A DNA stretch of 64,000 nt from Bacteroidota bacterium (GTDB lineage: Bacteria; Bacteroidota; Bacteroidia; Cytophagales; Cytophagaceae): positions 310,001 to 374,000 of the forward strand of contig JAEWAY010000012.1 in the NCBI GenBank assembly GCA_023391415.1, given 5' to 3'. The first letter of the stretch is position 1. Each line of letters begins with the position of its first letter. The notes under the pieces are model-generated. The model was not told where the DNA came from. It searched no databases and saw only the letters and a list, made by a program, of their open reading frames with translations. Position numbers and translations under genes: made by a program. Below are positions 55,971 through 64,000 of the stretch, in pieces.

Positions 55971-56813
55971 ATGTCTAGACCGGAATATATAGAAGTGGAA
56001 GACAATGTGCGTCTGCATGTAGTAGATTATGGAGAGGGACCTACTGTCGTATTTATACATGGCTGGCCGCTGAGCAACGCTATGTTCGACTATCAGTACA
56101 GCGCGCTGGCCCGCCAGGGATTGAGGGTCGTAGGGATTTCCCTGCGCGGATATGGCTTGTCCGACAAGCCGTACGGCGATTATTCCTACGAACGGCACGC
56201 GGACGATATCAAACGGGTTTTTGAACAGATAGCGATCGTGGAGGACGCTGTACTATGTGGTTTTTCCATGGGCGGAGCCATCGCTCTCCAATACATGGTC
56301 AAATACGAAGGCTGCCATATCACCAAGCTGGCGCTGGCTGGAGCCGCGTTGCCAGTATGGTCGAGAACCGATTATTCTCCCCATGGTCATAAGTTAAGTG
56401 AAATCAACGACTTTATTGGCTTAAACAATACCAACAGACCCAAACTATTCGAGGAGTTTGGCAAAATCTTCGCCGCTAGTGAAGACGCGCTGCCCGAAGG
56501 AATTACCGATTGGCTTGCCGGCATCCAGGCGCAATCGTCCGTATACGCTACCGAGCAGGGTCTCATAGCCCTGCGAGATACCGATCTTTCCGAAGCTGTA
56601 GAAAAAGTCCGGGTACCAACACTAATTCTGCATGGAAAAAGGGATAAGATCTGCCCTTTTGAATTCGCTGAATATACGAGTAAGCATACGCGAAACTCGA
56701 CATTGGCGCCCTTCGAACATAGCGGACACGCTCTGTTTTATGAAGAGCTGGATAAATTTAACGAGGAGATTGTACGTTTCGCTAAAAGCGAAATAGAGCA
56801 AACTGTAGAATAA
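55971..56813 (+). CDS. Alpha/beta hydrolase (haloperoxidase/esterase-like)
   Basis: 280 residues. HGWPLS oxyanion motif, nucleophile in CGFSMGGAIAL (Ser99), later HGKRDKICPFEFAEY (Asp) and EHSGHALFYEE (His). A soluble hydrolase without signal peptide. Resembles cofactor-free haloperoxidases and carboxylesterases; exact substrate unknown. Followed by a long hairpin at 56828-56875. Confidence 0.85.
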   Translation: MSRPEYIEVEDNVRLHVVDYGEGPTVVFIHGWPLSNAMFDYQYSALARQGLRVVGISLRGYGLSDKPYGDYSYERHADDIKRVFEQIAIVEDAVLCGFSMGGAIALQYMVKYEGCHITKLALAGAALPVWSRTDYSPHGHKLSEINDFIGLNNTNRPKLFEEFGKIFAASEDALPEGITDWLAGIQAQSSVYATEQGLIALRDTDLSEAVEKVRVPTLILHGKRDKICPFEFAEYTSKHTRNSTLAPFEHSGHALFYEELDKFNEEIVRFAKSEIEQTVE

Positions 56814-56827
56814 GCTCGGTATACAAG

Positions 56828-56875
56828 GGTTATTTATGAAACAAGAGGCGACAATCTCTTGTTTCGCGAATAACC
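56828..56875 (+). terminator. Hairpin after the alpha/beta hydrolase gene
   Basis: Two-part stem: GGTTATT with AATAACC and AAACAAGAG with CTCTTGTTT, separated by short internal loops, followed by TTTCAATACC. A weak U tail makes termination efficiency uncertain. Confidence 0.6.
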
Positions 56876-56984
56876 TTTCAATACCTTCAAGAACCTCAGC
56901 TACCGGATGATCCGAAGTCCGGACGGAATTTTATTATCCCTATGATTTTACCGATGGTCTTTCCCGATATAAGTTACCCTAAAA

Positions 56985-57017
56985 GACAAAGCTCCAACTG
57001 GAATAATCCAATCGGAG
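56985..57017 (-). terminator. Intrinsic terminator after the xylanase gene
   Basis: CTCCAACTGGA (56992-57002) pairs with TCCAATCGGAG (57007-57017); on the minus strand the two mismatches become G-U pairs. A stretch rich in U follows on the minus strand. Confidence 0.7.
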
Positions 57018-57038
57018 TTTTATTCATAAAGCCTATGC

Positions 57039-59309
57039 TTAATCAGCTACGATGATTTTCTTCGTCAATACGCTTGAGTTTTGTCTAATCGTCAATAAAT
57101 ACGTTCCTTTCGCCAATCCCTGAACATTCAACTTCGCGTTACCGCCTTCTACCTTCACAGGCAATGTTACTTCTTCCCCCATCGCGTTCGTTATTCTAAA
57201 TAAAGCGCGGGCAAGGTCCAACTCTGTTTCAACTATAACTTCGTCTCTGGCGGGTATCGGATACACTTTACCAGACGCGTTATTTACGAAAGCTTCCATT
57301 CCCGTAGCCACATCGACAATAATTATAACAGGAGCGGATCTACTGGCGCAGCCGGATTCATTAGTAACTTCTACCGTATAATTTCCAGCGGCGCTCGCCA
57401 TATAAGAAGGACCTGAACCGACCTCCGCGCTTCCATTAAACCACTTATACGTCAAGCCTGTTTCCGTATTAGTGGTCAGAGTCACAACCTCCCCATCCGC
57501 TATCGTAGTATAGCCATCAACGGTGATAGCCGCCATAGGACGCGGATTTACTACAACCGAAACCATCGTACGCCCGCTTTCACATCCATCAATCGTTTGC
57601 GAAACATAATAATTCGTAGTACCCGCCGAAACAGTCTCCGGGATCGGGGCGGACGCTAAAGCGGCCCCTTCCGTCGCTACCATATACCACTTCAACGCCA
57701 AGCCCGTCGCCGTCAACGCTTCAGGAATATCGTCCTGACAATACGCGACAGGTGAAGCCGCGGGCTCGGGAGTAGCGCATGGCAATAATCCCCTCAGGAT
57801 AGCGGTACCATACCAGGATGGGTTTCGCCACGCCTCATCGGTCTCCGCGTGCCAGGATAGCTTGCCATCGCGATCTCCTCCATCATCGTCATCATTGACC
57901 ATAAACTCGAACCCTATTAATTTATCAATGGCGGGAATTCCCTGGATACTTGTCCATGGAATTCGGACTTCAACCACATACCCTCCGGGACGATCCGCTA
58001 TTTCATACGTAATACCATCGGTAGCGCGCGCCGCCGGAATGGTTCCTACAACCGTTCCGTCATTCCATCCAAAAGAATACTGTACCTCCTTGTCGCCATA
58101 GGAGACCGCCTTATCATTATTGATATCCACATATATTTCTATTCCGTCATCATCGTATACATTTTTGCTGTCGTTGACTTTTACATCATCCGTAATATCC
58201 GCCAGCACATAAAGATAAGTATCGTCCCACAAGGCTTTGAACTCCCCGGAAAGATCCGCGTGATTCGTGACCTCGCCTACTATCAATTTTGTCACACCGG
58301 CAGGGATAATGTTCGCGTTTTCCCATACAGCGTCCGGTATACCGTCAATATTGACAGGAACGGCTGCTTTGTATATTTCATACCTATTTGAAACCCTGAC
58401 GGTAATCTCGGCCCTCGCTCCCTCACATCCGTTCAATGTCTGAGATACATAGTACTTTGTAGTTCCCTCGGTAGAAGTTGATGGAGTAGGAGCTTCAGCC
58501 AGCGGTGTGGTAGTAGTATTGTCGACATACCACTTTAAGGACGCTCCTGTAGCTGTCAACTGAACGGCGACCTCACCCACTTCATAATCAAAGAAACGTG
58601 TAGTAACCGGCTCCGGAGTAGCGCAGGCGGCGCATTCACTCACTGTAACATTGGAGCTTCCGGTGCTTTGGTAGCCTTCCGACAACATGATCTGATAATC
58701 CCAGGTAGTCCCCAGATACATGCCCTTGGACTCCCACGCCGCCACGTGATTGGCGAAGGTCACTGTACCGCTCAGTCTCTTTGATGTACGAACACTCCAA
58801 TATTGCTGAAAAGTCGCGGTACCTACTATGGAAGGTTGTTCCGTTCTTGTAGTCTCGTAGATCTCATAAGTTCCGTCATCACTGGTAAATGTTCCTTTAG
58901 AGGTCGCTCCAGGCGGTCTCCAGCTTCCCCAGGACTCTACTATATAGTATTCTATCAACGGATCTTTCGTCCAGCCATATACGGCAAAATACCCATTACT
59001 GCCACCATCGAAAGTACCTGAAAAACAAATAATCCGATTGGCGCTTCCTTTAGCCCAGCCTTTTCCAGCCGTAAAGTTACCGATATTGGTCCATGTAGTG
59101 CTGTAATTGCCTCCAGGACCTAAAGTCATGGACGCCGACCCGCTGGCTCCGTCATTCCAAAACGAATAGAAATAACCATCGTGGGAACTTTGGATATTTT
59201 CATGGATCGTCCGCGCGTCGGACTCTCGCGGAGTAAATAGACACGCGCATAAAAACACTGTTAACAGCATAACGCGCGTGTTTCTAAGCAATAGTAGCAG
59301 TTTTGCCAT
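57039..59309 (-). CDS. Multidomain GH11 xylanase with CBM9 and T9SS sorting domain
   Basis: 756 residues. Signal peptide 1-32; GH11 domain about 40-225 with nucleophile Glu120 in [13 protein letters not shown] and acid/base Glu211 in [16 protein letters not shown]; an Ig-like module (about 240-310); a CBM9-like module (about 315-510: [41 protein letters not shown]); a second Ig-like copy (about 530-600) and a further Ig/PKD-like module (about 600-670); and a type A sorting domain (about 680-756, [14 protein letters not shown] to [17 protein letters not shown]). Secreted or surface-displayed xylan degrader exported by the T9SS. The two Ig modules are duplicates of each other. Confidence 0.92.
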   Translation of the reverse strand: MAKLLLLLRNTRVMLLTVFLCACLFTPRESDARTIHENIQSSHDGYFYSFWNDGASGSASMTLGPGGNYSTTWTNIGNFTAGKGWAKGSANRIICFSGTFDGGSNGYFAVYGWTKDPLIEYYIVESWGSWRPPGATSKGTFTSDDGTYEIYETTRTEQPSIVGTATFQQYWSVRTSKRLSGTVTFANHVAAWESKGMYLGTTWDYQIMLSEGYQSTGSSNVTVSECAACATPEPVTTRFFDYEVGEVAVQLTATGASLKWYVDNTTTTPLAEAPTPSTSTEGTTKYYVSQTLNGCEGARAEITVRVSNRYEIYKAAVPVNIDGIPDAVWENANIIPAGVTKLIVGEVTNHADLSGEFKALWDDTYLYVLADITDDVKVNDSKNVYDDDGIEIYVDINNDKAVSYGDKEVQYSFGWNDGTVVGTIPAARATDGITYEIADRPGGYVVEVRIPWTSIQGIPAIDKLIGFEFMVNDDDDGGDRDGKLSWHAETDEAWRNPSWYGTAILRGLLPCATPEPAASPVAYCQDDIPEALTATGLALKWYMVATEGAALASAPIPETVSAGTTNYYVSQTIDGCESGRTMVSVVVNPRPMAAITVDGYTTIADGEVVTLTTNTETGLTYKWFNGSAEVGSGPSYMASAAGNYTVEVTNESGCASRSAPVIIIVDVATGMEAFVNNASGKVYPIPARDEVIVETELDLARALFRITNAMGEEVTLPVKVEGGNAKLNVQGLAKGTYLLTIRQNSSVLTKKIIVAD

Positions 59310-59543
59310 ACACGTAGTTTAATACAATTATGAACTATATCTCGAACAAAAACGCTTTCATACTATTCAACGTGATCCGGAAAAGCAAGCAAAAAGACTA
59401 CTTTTGAGTATCAACGCGCTTCAGACATAATCATTTAAGTGTTTTCCGGTATCCTGAAATCCAAAAAATACGCGCATAAACCTGTATCATAAGAAAGTTC
59501 CCTACTTCATTTCAAGATTATCCGGGACGGAATCTCATTTCGG

Positions 59544-61583
59544 TTATTTCCCACCCAGCATTCCCGTACGGCGCAAAAGCGCTTCCGGTGAAGGCTCCTT
59601 ACCTCTGAACCGCTTATACAATTCCATAGGATGCTCACTTCCCCCGGCGCTGAGAATATGAGCGCTAAACAACCTGGCGGTATCTTTATTGAAGATGCCC
59701 GTCTCTTGAAAAAATTCGAACGCGTCCGCGTCCAGCACTTCCGCCCATTTATAGCTATAATAGCCGGAAGCATATCCACCCTGAAATATATGCGAAAACG
59801 AACAACTGGTATTGGTATCCTTTACAGGTGTAAGCAGATCGGTCTTTTTTTGCAGTTGACGCTCATGATCACCGACATCGGCAATGGTATCCGCCTGATC
59901 CGTATGCCAACCCATATCGAGCAAGGCCAGCCCGATTTGGCGAACAGTTTGGTAACCCTCCATAAAGTTGGCGCTTTCCCTGATCTTTTCTATATATTCA
60001 ATCGGAATTACCTCGCCGGTTTCATAATGACGGGCGAACAGGTCAAGGCTTTCTTTTTCATAAGCCCAGTTTTCCATAATCTGCGACGGCAATTCGACAA
60101 AATCCCAATACACATTGGTTCCCGACAAGCTTTCGTAGGTACCCTGAGCGAGCATGCCATGCAACGCGTGCCCAAACTCATGAAACAACGTAGTGACTTC
60201 GTCGAAAGTAAGAAGGGATGGTTTGGATTTGGTAGGTTTGGTAAAATTGCACACGATAGAAATATGGGGACGAATATCCGCGCCATGCCGCTTTTTCTGC
60301 CCCCGGAAGGAAGTCATCCAGGCTCCGTTCCTTTTACCCGGACGAGGGAAAAAATCCGCGTAAAATATGGCGACATGCGTCCCCTCGCTATCGGTAACCT
60401 CATATACTCTGACATCCGGATGATAAACCTGTATATGATCTACTTCCTTAAATCGAAGACCATACAACCGCTCAGCGATCTGAAACACCCCGTCAATCAC
60501 ATTTTCAAGCTGAAAATAGGGCTTGAGCGTTTCATCGTCGATCTCGTACTTTTCTTTTTTCAGTTTTTCGGAATAAAAGGCGATATCCCAACGCTCAAGC
60601 TTGTCAGGTCCCCCGATAGACTTGGCGTAAGCGGCCAGCTCCTCCACTTCCCTGCCTCCGACCGGCAAAGCGTATTGTAGCAAATTGCCGAGAAAATCAT
60701 TCACTTTGCCCGGAGATTCGGCCATCCGCTCTTCGAGTACAAAATCCGCGTGCGAAGCGTAGCCCAGTAGTCTGGCCCGCTCCAGCCGCGACCGAACGAT
60801 TTCCAGGACTATCGCCTGATTGTCGCTTTCATCGCCTTTAAAAGCTTTGGAACCATACGCGAGAAACATTTTCCGACGCGCTTCACGACGCTCGGAGTAG
60901 GTCACAAAAGGAATATAGCTTGGAAACTGAAGCGTAAATACCCACTTGCCTTCTTCACCCATTTCCTGCGCCGTCATAGCCGCGGCCTCCACCACATGAT
61001 CCGGCAAGCCCGCCAGATCTTCCTCCTTGTCGATAGTCAACGTGAAAGCATTGGTTTCTTTGAGTACGTTTTCCCCAAATTGAAGGGATAATTGGGAAAG
61101 TTTCTTGTCGATATCGCGGAGACGGCTTTTTTCCTCTTCCGACAATTTAGCGCCATTGCGTACAAAAGCTTTATAAGTATCGTCAAGCAAAGTTTTTTCT
61201 TCCGTGTTCAACGCCAGGGAATCCCGTTCATGATAAACCGCCTCTATTCTCCTGAAAAGCTTTTCGTCCAGCAGCTTGTCGTTGGAGAAATCCGTCAGCA
61301 ATGGGGATATTTCCCGAGCGATCGCCTGAATCTCATCATTGGTCTCCGCGGAATTCAGATTAAAGAAAATTCCCGCTACCTGATTAACAAGCTCACCGCC
61401 TCGCTCGAGCGCTTCAATGGTATTTTGAAAATCCGGCTTGGCGGGGTTGGCCGTGATGGCTTCAATTTCCTTCTTGCCCTGCCGGATAGCTTCCTTGATG
61501 GCTGGAAGAAAGTGTTCATTCTTTATTTCTTTGAAAGGTGGGGTTTCAAAAGGTGTATTGAACTTGTTCAATAATGGATTCAT
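59544..61583 (-). CDS. M3-family oligopeptidase (peptidyl-dipeptidase Dcp/OpdA-like)
   Basis: 679 residues, full length for M3A peptidases. HEFGHALHGML near residue 470 supplies the two zinc-binding histidines and catalytic Glu, with the third ligand Glu expected in FVELPSQIMENWAYE. No signal peptide, so cytosolic. Degrades oligopeptides. It is 47 bases downstream of the GNAT gene and on the same strand. Confidence 0.93.
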   Translation of the reverse strand: MNPLLNKFNTPFETPPFKEIKNEHFLPAIKEAIRQGKKEIEAITANPAKPDFQNTIEALERGGELVNQVAGIFFNLNSAETNDEIQAIAREISPLLTDFSNDKLLDEKLFRRIEAVYHERDSLALNTEEKTLLDDTYKAFVRNGAKLSEEEKSRLRDIDKKLSQLSLQFGENVLKETNAFTLTIDKEEDLAGLPDHVVEAAAMTAQEMGEEGKWVFTLQFPSYIPFVTYSERREARRKMFLAYGSKAFKGDESDNQAIVLEIVRSRLERARLLGYASHADFVLEERMAESPGKVNDFLGNLLQYALPVGGREVEELAAYAKSIGGPDKLERWDIAFYSEKLKKEKYEIDDETLKPYFQLENVIDGVFQIAERLYGLRFKEVDHIQVYHPDVRVYEVTDSEGTHVAIFYADFFPRPGKRNGAWMTSFRGQKKRHGADIRPHISIVCNFTKPTKSKPSLLTFDEVTTLFHEFGHALHGMLAQGTYESLSGTNVYWDFVELPSQIMENWAYEKESLDLFARHYETGEVIPIEYIEKIRESANFMEGYQTVRQIGLALLDMGWHTDQADTIADVGDHERQLQKKTDLLTPVKDTNTSCSFSHIFQGGYASGYYSYKWAEVLDADAFEFFQETGIFNKDTARLFSAHILSAGGSEHPMELYKRFRGKEPSPEALLRRTGMLGGK

Positions 61584-61630
61584 AACAGCGACATTAAAAA
61601 GTTTATACTATATCAAACCGGGGATAAAAC

Positions 61631-62116
61631 CTAATCCCTGAGCATAATCCATTCCATGGAGCTTCCAGGATGGATTGTTTTTTTTACATAAAAGCCATTT
61701 TTTTGATAAAAAGCGGCCAAGTCTTCCTCTTCAATGGCCAGCCAGAAACGCTGGCTTTGATCCCGCGCGAAAAGCTGACGGAGCCAGTAAGAGCCCAGCC
61801 GCTGATTTCTGAATTGTTCATCAATCCAGAGAAAGCCAATATACAAATAGCCCTGGTCAAACCAATGTTCCGCTTCTTCTTTGTATGTGAGCGTATCCGG
61901 AGCGGGTGTGGAAAAGACCAGCCCCCCTCCCGCTATCCGATTCTCCTTTTCCAGAACATATACATTGGTAGACTCTTCATATTTCTGCCAGTATGGAGCA
62001 ATACCTTCCCGCCAATCATCGGGCAAAACCCCAAAAAAACGCTCCGCGCGACCGGTCAGGTCACTGAACGCGTATCCGCTATAAAGACTTTGATCAGACA
62101 AGGACGATTTAGGCAT
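61631..62116 (-). CDS. GNAT-family N-acetyltransferase
   Basis: 161 residues from ATG at 62116, which follows the ATP-grasp stop by seven bases. The acetyl-CoA binding loop (FLWIDEQFRNQRLGSYWLRQ, about 100-120) and the terminal FYQKNGFYVKKT segment give the GNAT fold. The substrate is unknown. Probably cotranscribed with the ATP-grasp gene. Confidence 0.78.
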   Translation of the reverse strand: MPKSSLSDQSLYSGYAFSDLTGRAERFFGVLPDDWREGIAPYWQKYEESTNVYVLEKENRIAGGGLVFSTPAPDTLTYKEEAEHWFDQGYLYIGFLWIDEQFRNQRLGSYWLRQLFARDQSQRFWLAIEEEDLAAFYQKNGFYVKKTIHPGSSMEWIMLRD

Positions 62117-62123
62117 ACGAATT

Positions 62124-63407
62124 TTATAACAATTTCCATGACCATAGCTTGTCCGAATCCTCGCTCCAGCGATCACCGATATCGGTCCGATAGTACGCGT
62201 TGTTGATCAATACATTGCCAATACGGTTATAAAGCTGTTTTTGCGCTTCCTTCATCGTGGTGCCGGTGCCGGTGACCAGCAGCGCCAATCCTGAATCGCC
62301 GGTAATAAGCCACTCGCCGTTGACTTGCTTGAGATGCATGGGATGAATGCCTTCCTTCATATTTTTCTTGACCACCACCACGGCGTCTTTGGAAAACAGG
62401 TTGAAAGTTTCCTTATCGTTGTACGGGAATGGCGGCACAACCATGTAGGCTCCCACCTGAAAACCTCTTTTAGTATTGATTTTAAAACTTTCGCCCCTGG
62501 CTACTTTATAGAGTACCTTGCCAAAGGAATCCGCGATACCGTCGCGTTGAATATAGACCTGAGGAAAACCAAAACGGGTAGTAAACTCCAATGGATAAAT
62601 CCCATTGCCATTGACGATACAGTTGATATCAATATGACCGACAAAGTTGTCCTTCGCCAGCGTTTTCTCCATTTTTTGAAGTGTAGCGTCAAAAATCGGA
62701 TTATCGTCCGTCCAGAAACTGCTGGTACCCATTTCGCCGGTAGAAACACCCAGTTCCTTTGGAAACAACTTTTTATGCTCAAAAGTAATATTGATCGGCT
62801 TGATAAACTCCTTGCCGTTAAAGAACGCGGCCACCGCTATCTCCACTCCGCTCACTTTGCGCTGCAACTGAAAAGTCCCCATATCGTCTCCCCAGGTTTT
62901 TTCATAGGCTTTGAGTACGCGTATAATATCGCTCCCGTCCTCTTCCTTGCCGACAAACAACAATTGCTTGTATTCCTGCGCCTCGCCGCTCGGCTTGATT
63001 ACATAGGTATTGGGATTGGCCTCTACATAGGCGATCGCGTCGCGAAACGTGGTAAACTCCTTAAAGTTAAGTATCTTAATCTTATGCCGCTTTAATTCGT
63101 TCTGACCAAAACTCCGGTCCTGCTCCAGCGTGTCCGAATATTCGGTACCGCCAAATACAGGCTTGCCCGCGGCTCTCAGTTCAGCGGCCACCTTGCCGTA
63201 GCCCGTATAATCAAAAATGATTACATCCGCCCAGGAAACATACTTTTGCCAGTTTTTAACCTTAGGCACAAACCCACTACCCACTTCATGGCAGGGCTTA
63301 TATTCGATAAAAAGTTTTACTTCGTTTCCTTCCTGATGCACCGCGTTGGCTATATCAAGAGAATCTCCCCATTTGGAAACGAACAAAAATTTGATTTTTT
63401 GGGACAT
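62124..63407 (-). CDS. PurD-like ATP-grasp ligase family protein
   Basis: 427 residues from ATG at 63407; a longer frame reaches upstream but a good promoter lies just before this start. The order of blocks (an N-terminal Rossmann-like preATP-grasp domain, GGTEYSDTLEQDRSFGQ, YVIKPSGEAQEYKQLLFVG, VSGVEIAVAAFFNGKEF, STGEMGTSSFW, GHIDINCIVNGNGIYPLEFTTRFGFPQ) resembles phosphoribosylamine--glycine ligase, but the match is loose and there is no purine context. May be a diverged PurD-like ATP-grasp enzyme of other specificity. Confidence 0.75.
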   Translation of the reverse strand: MSQKIKFLFVSKWGDSLDIANAVHQEGNEVKLFIEYKPCHEVGSGFVPKVKNWQKYVSWADVIIFDYTGYGKVAAELRAAGKPVFGGTEYSDTLEQDRSFGQNELKRHKIKILNFKEFTTFRDAIAYVEANPNTYVIKPSGEAQEYKQLLFVGKEEDGSDIIRVLKAYEKTWGDDMGTFQLQRKVSGVEIAVAAFFNGKEFIKPINITFEHKKLFPKELGVSTGEMGTSSFWTDDNPIFDATLQKMEKTLAKDNFVGHIDINCIVNGNGIYPLEFTTRFGFPQVYIQRDGIADSFGKVLYKVARGESFKINTKRGFQVGAYMVVPPFPYNDKETFNLFSKDAVVVVKKNMKEGIHPMHLKQVNGEWLITGDSGLALLVTGTGTTMKEAQKQLYNRIGNVLINNAYYRTDIGDRWSEDSDKLWSWKLL

Positions 63408-63446
63408 TAAATAGTTAAAATAATCGTATTCCGCTATAACGTTATT

Positions 63447-63473
63447 CAAATTTATAAATTTTCATCATAGCAA
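63447..63473 (-). promoter_or_regulatory. Bacteroidota-type promoter for the ATP-grasp gene
   Basis: On the minus strand TTG (63473-63471), 16 bases, TAAATTTG (63454-63447). The spacer is one base short of the usual 17-23. Predicted leader is about 30 bases. Confidence 0.4.
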
Positions 63474-63623
63474 TATCCATTATCAATTCTCTCGAATTAA
63501 AAATGTTCGCGAAACGTTTATTCCATACAGGATTGGATATTATGAATGAGGCGATTGCTTAAAAAGTCCCGTGGGCCGAAGATTTTTCAGCGGCTTCCAA
63601 GCATGGAATATTTTTAAAAGAAG

Positions 63624-63631
63624 TATCTTTG
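63624..63631 (+). promoter_or_regulatory. Putative -7 element (TATCTTTG) for the GntR gene
   Basis: Matches TAnnTTTG, 18 bases before the start at 63649; same octamer as before the MerR gene. No spaced TTG seen. Confidence 0.35.
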
Positions 63632-63648
63632 TCAGGTTGTCTGATGAT

Positions 63649-64000
63649 ATGATGAATTCAAAAATAACACGAAAAAGCCTGGCGGATGAAGTAGCGGAAA
63701 AAATCCGGCAAGATATTCTGTCGTCTACATTCGAGGTCAACGAAAAACTGCCGACGGAAGCCGTATTAGGCCAGCGGTTTGGCGTAGGACGCTCTACAAT
63801 ACGGGAAGCCATACGGATGCTGGTACACGCGGGAATCCTTCGGGCTCGACAGGGCGTAGGCACCTTCGTCGAAGCAGTCACGGGAATTCACGAGCCTTTT
63901 CTGAAAAGGGTGAAACGAGCCGGCCACGAAGATCTGGACGAAGTTCGCAAACTTCTTGAATTGAAAATAGCGGAAAAAGCCGCCGCTAACCGAACCGAAC
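63649..64000 (+). CDS. GntR/FadR-family transcriptional regulator, 3' end cut by window edge
   Basis: A frame from ATG ATG (63649/63652) runs uninterrupted to the edge (117 residues). The N-terminal winged helix is typical of GntR regulators: SLADEVAEKIRQDILSSTF, EKLPTEAVLGQRFGVGRSTI, REAIRMLVHAGILRARQGVG. The start of a FadR-type C-terminal (FCD) ligand domain follows (DEVRKLLELKIAEKAAANRTE). Targets and ligand are unknown. Confidence 0.88.
   Translation, partial: MMNSKITRKSLADEVAEKIRQDILSSTFEVNEKLPTEAVLGQRFGVGRSTIREAIRMLVHAGILRARQGVGTFVEAVTGIHEPFLKRVKRAGHEDLDEVRKLLELKIAEKAAANRTE

Noticed and set aside
59631..60680. A 349-codon open frame antisense to the M3 peptidase gene
   Set aside because: No family features, whereas the opposite strand has HEFGH and a complete M3 protein.

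Overview
The window is a gene-dense stretch of a Bacteroidota chromosome, most likely a gliding member of the Cytophagales or a relative. Evidence: a gldA-gldF-gldG transporter set next to dnaN, a secreted xylanase ending in a type IX secretion (T9SS) sorting domain, Bacteroidota-style promoters (TAnnTTTG elements), and a complete flexirubin-type pigment locus. Every gap between genes is shorter than 300 bases. I saw no tRNA, rRNA, CRISPR array, insertion sequence or prophage.

Left part (1-21.7 kb) is mostly housekeeping. A left-truncated asnA and metY diverge. dnaN follows a co-directional block of a membrane protein, an SDR oxidoreductase, gldA, gldF, gldG and a DUF4340 protein. Next come a probable lipid A deacylase with a GIN-domain lipoprotein, a secreted protein of unknown function, gatB with a TlpA-like lipoprotein, and the alaS / M23 peptidase / MerR neighbourhood. 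A lipoprotein and an alpha/beta hydrolase close this part.

The centre (21.76-54.59 kb) is a roughly 33 kb flexirubin (aryl polyene + dialkylresorcinol) locus in three blocks. Block A (46549 to 40906, minus) carries an aromatic amino acid ammonia-lyase, ketoreductase, ketosynthase, acyl carrier protein (ACP), LpxL-like acyltransferase and DarA, and ends in a hairpin terminator. Block B (40646 to 21761, minus) is a run of 19 tightly packed genes: DarB, dehydratases, a second ACP, two further ketosynthases, a chain-length-factor-like protein, a half-length KS-like protein, thioesterase, ABC exporter, BtrH-like protein, LolA-like carrier, polysaccharide deacetylase, GT2-DUF2062 protein, a giant MMPL-acyltransferase-methyltransferase fusion and an FAD oxidoreductase. 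Block C (54586 to 51214, minus) has a C45 self-processing hydrolase/acyltransferase, holo-ACP synthase and a PaaK-like CoA ligase. Two plus-strand genes (an O-methyltransferase-like protein and a DUF5686 outer-membrane protein) and a small secreted protein lie between blocks A and C. Inferred scheme: the lyase makes p-coumarate, the ligase activates it, the KS/KR/DH enzymes extend it to an aryl polyene, DarA/DarB build the dialkylresorcinol, acyltransferases join the halves, and MMPL, ABC and LolA-like proteins move the product to the outer membrane.

Right part (54.7-64 kb): dprA, an alpha/beta hydrolase, a five-part GH11 xylanase (GH11, Ig-like, CBM9, Ig-like modules, T9SS tail), an M3 oligopeptidase, a GNAT acetyltransferase, a PurD-like ATP-grasp protein, and a GntR/FadR-type regulator cut by the right edge.
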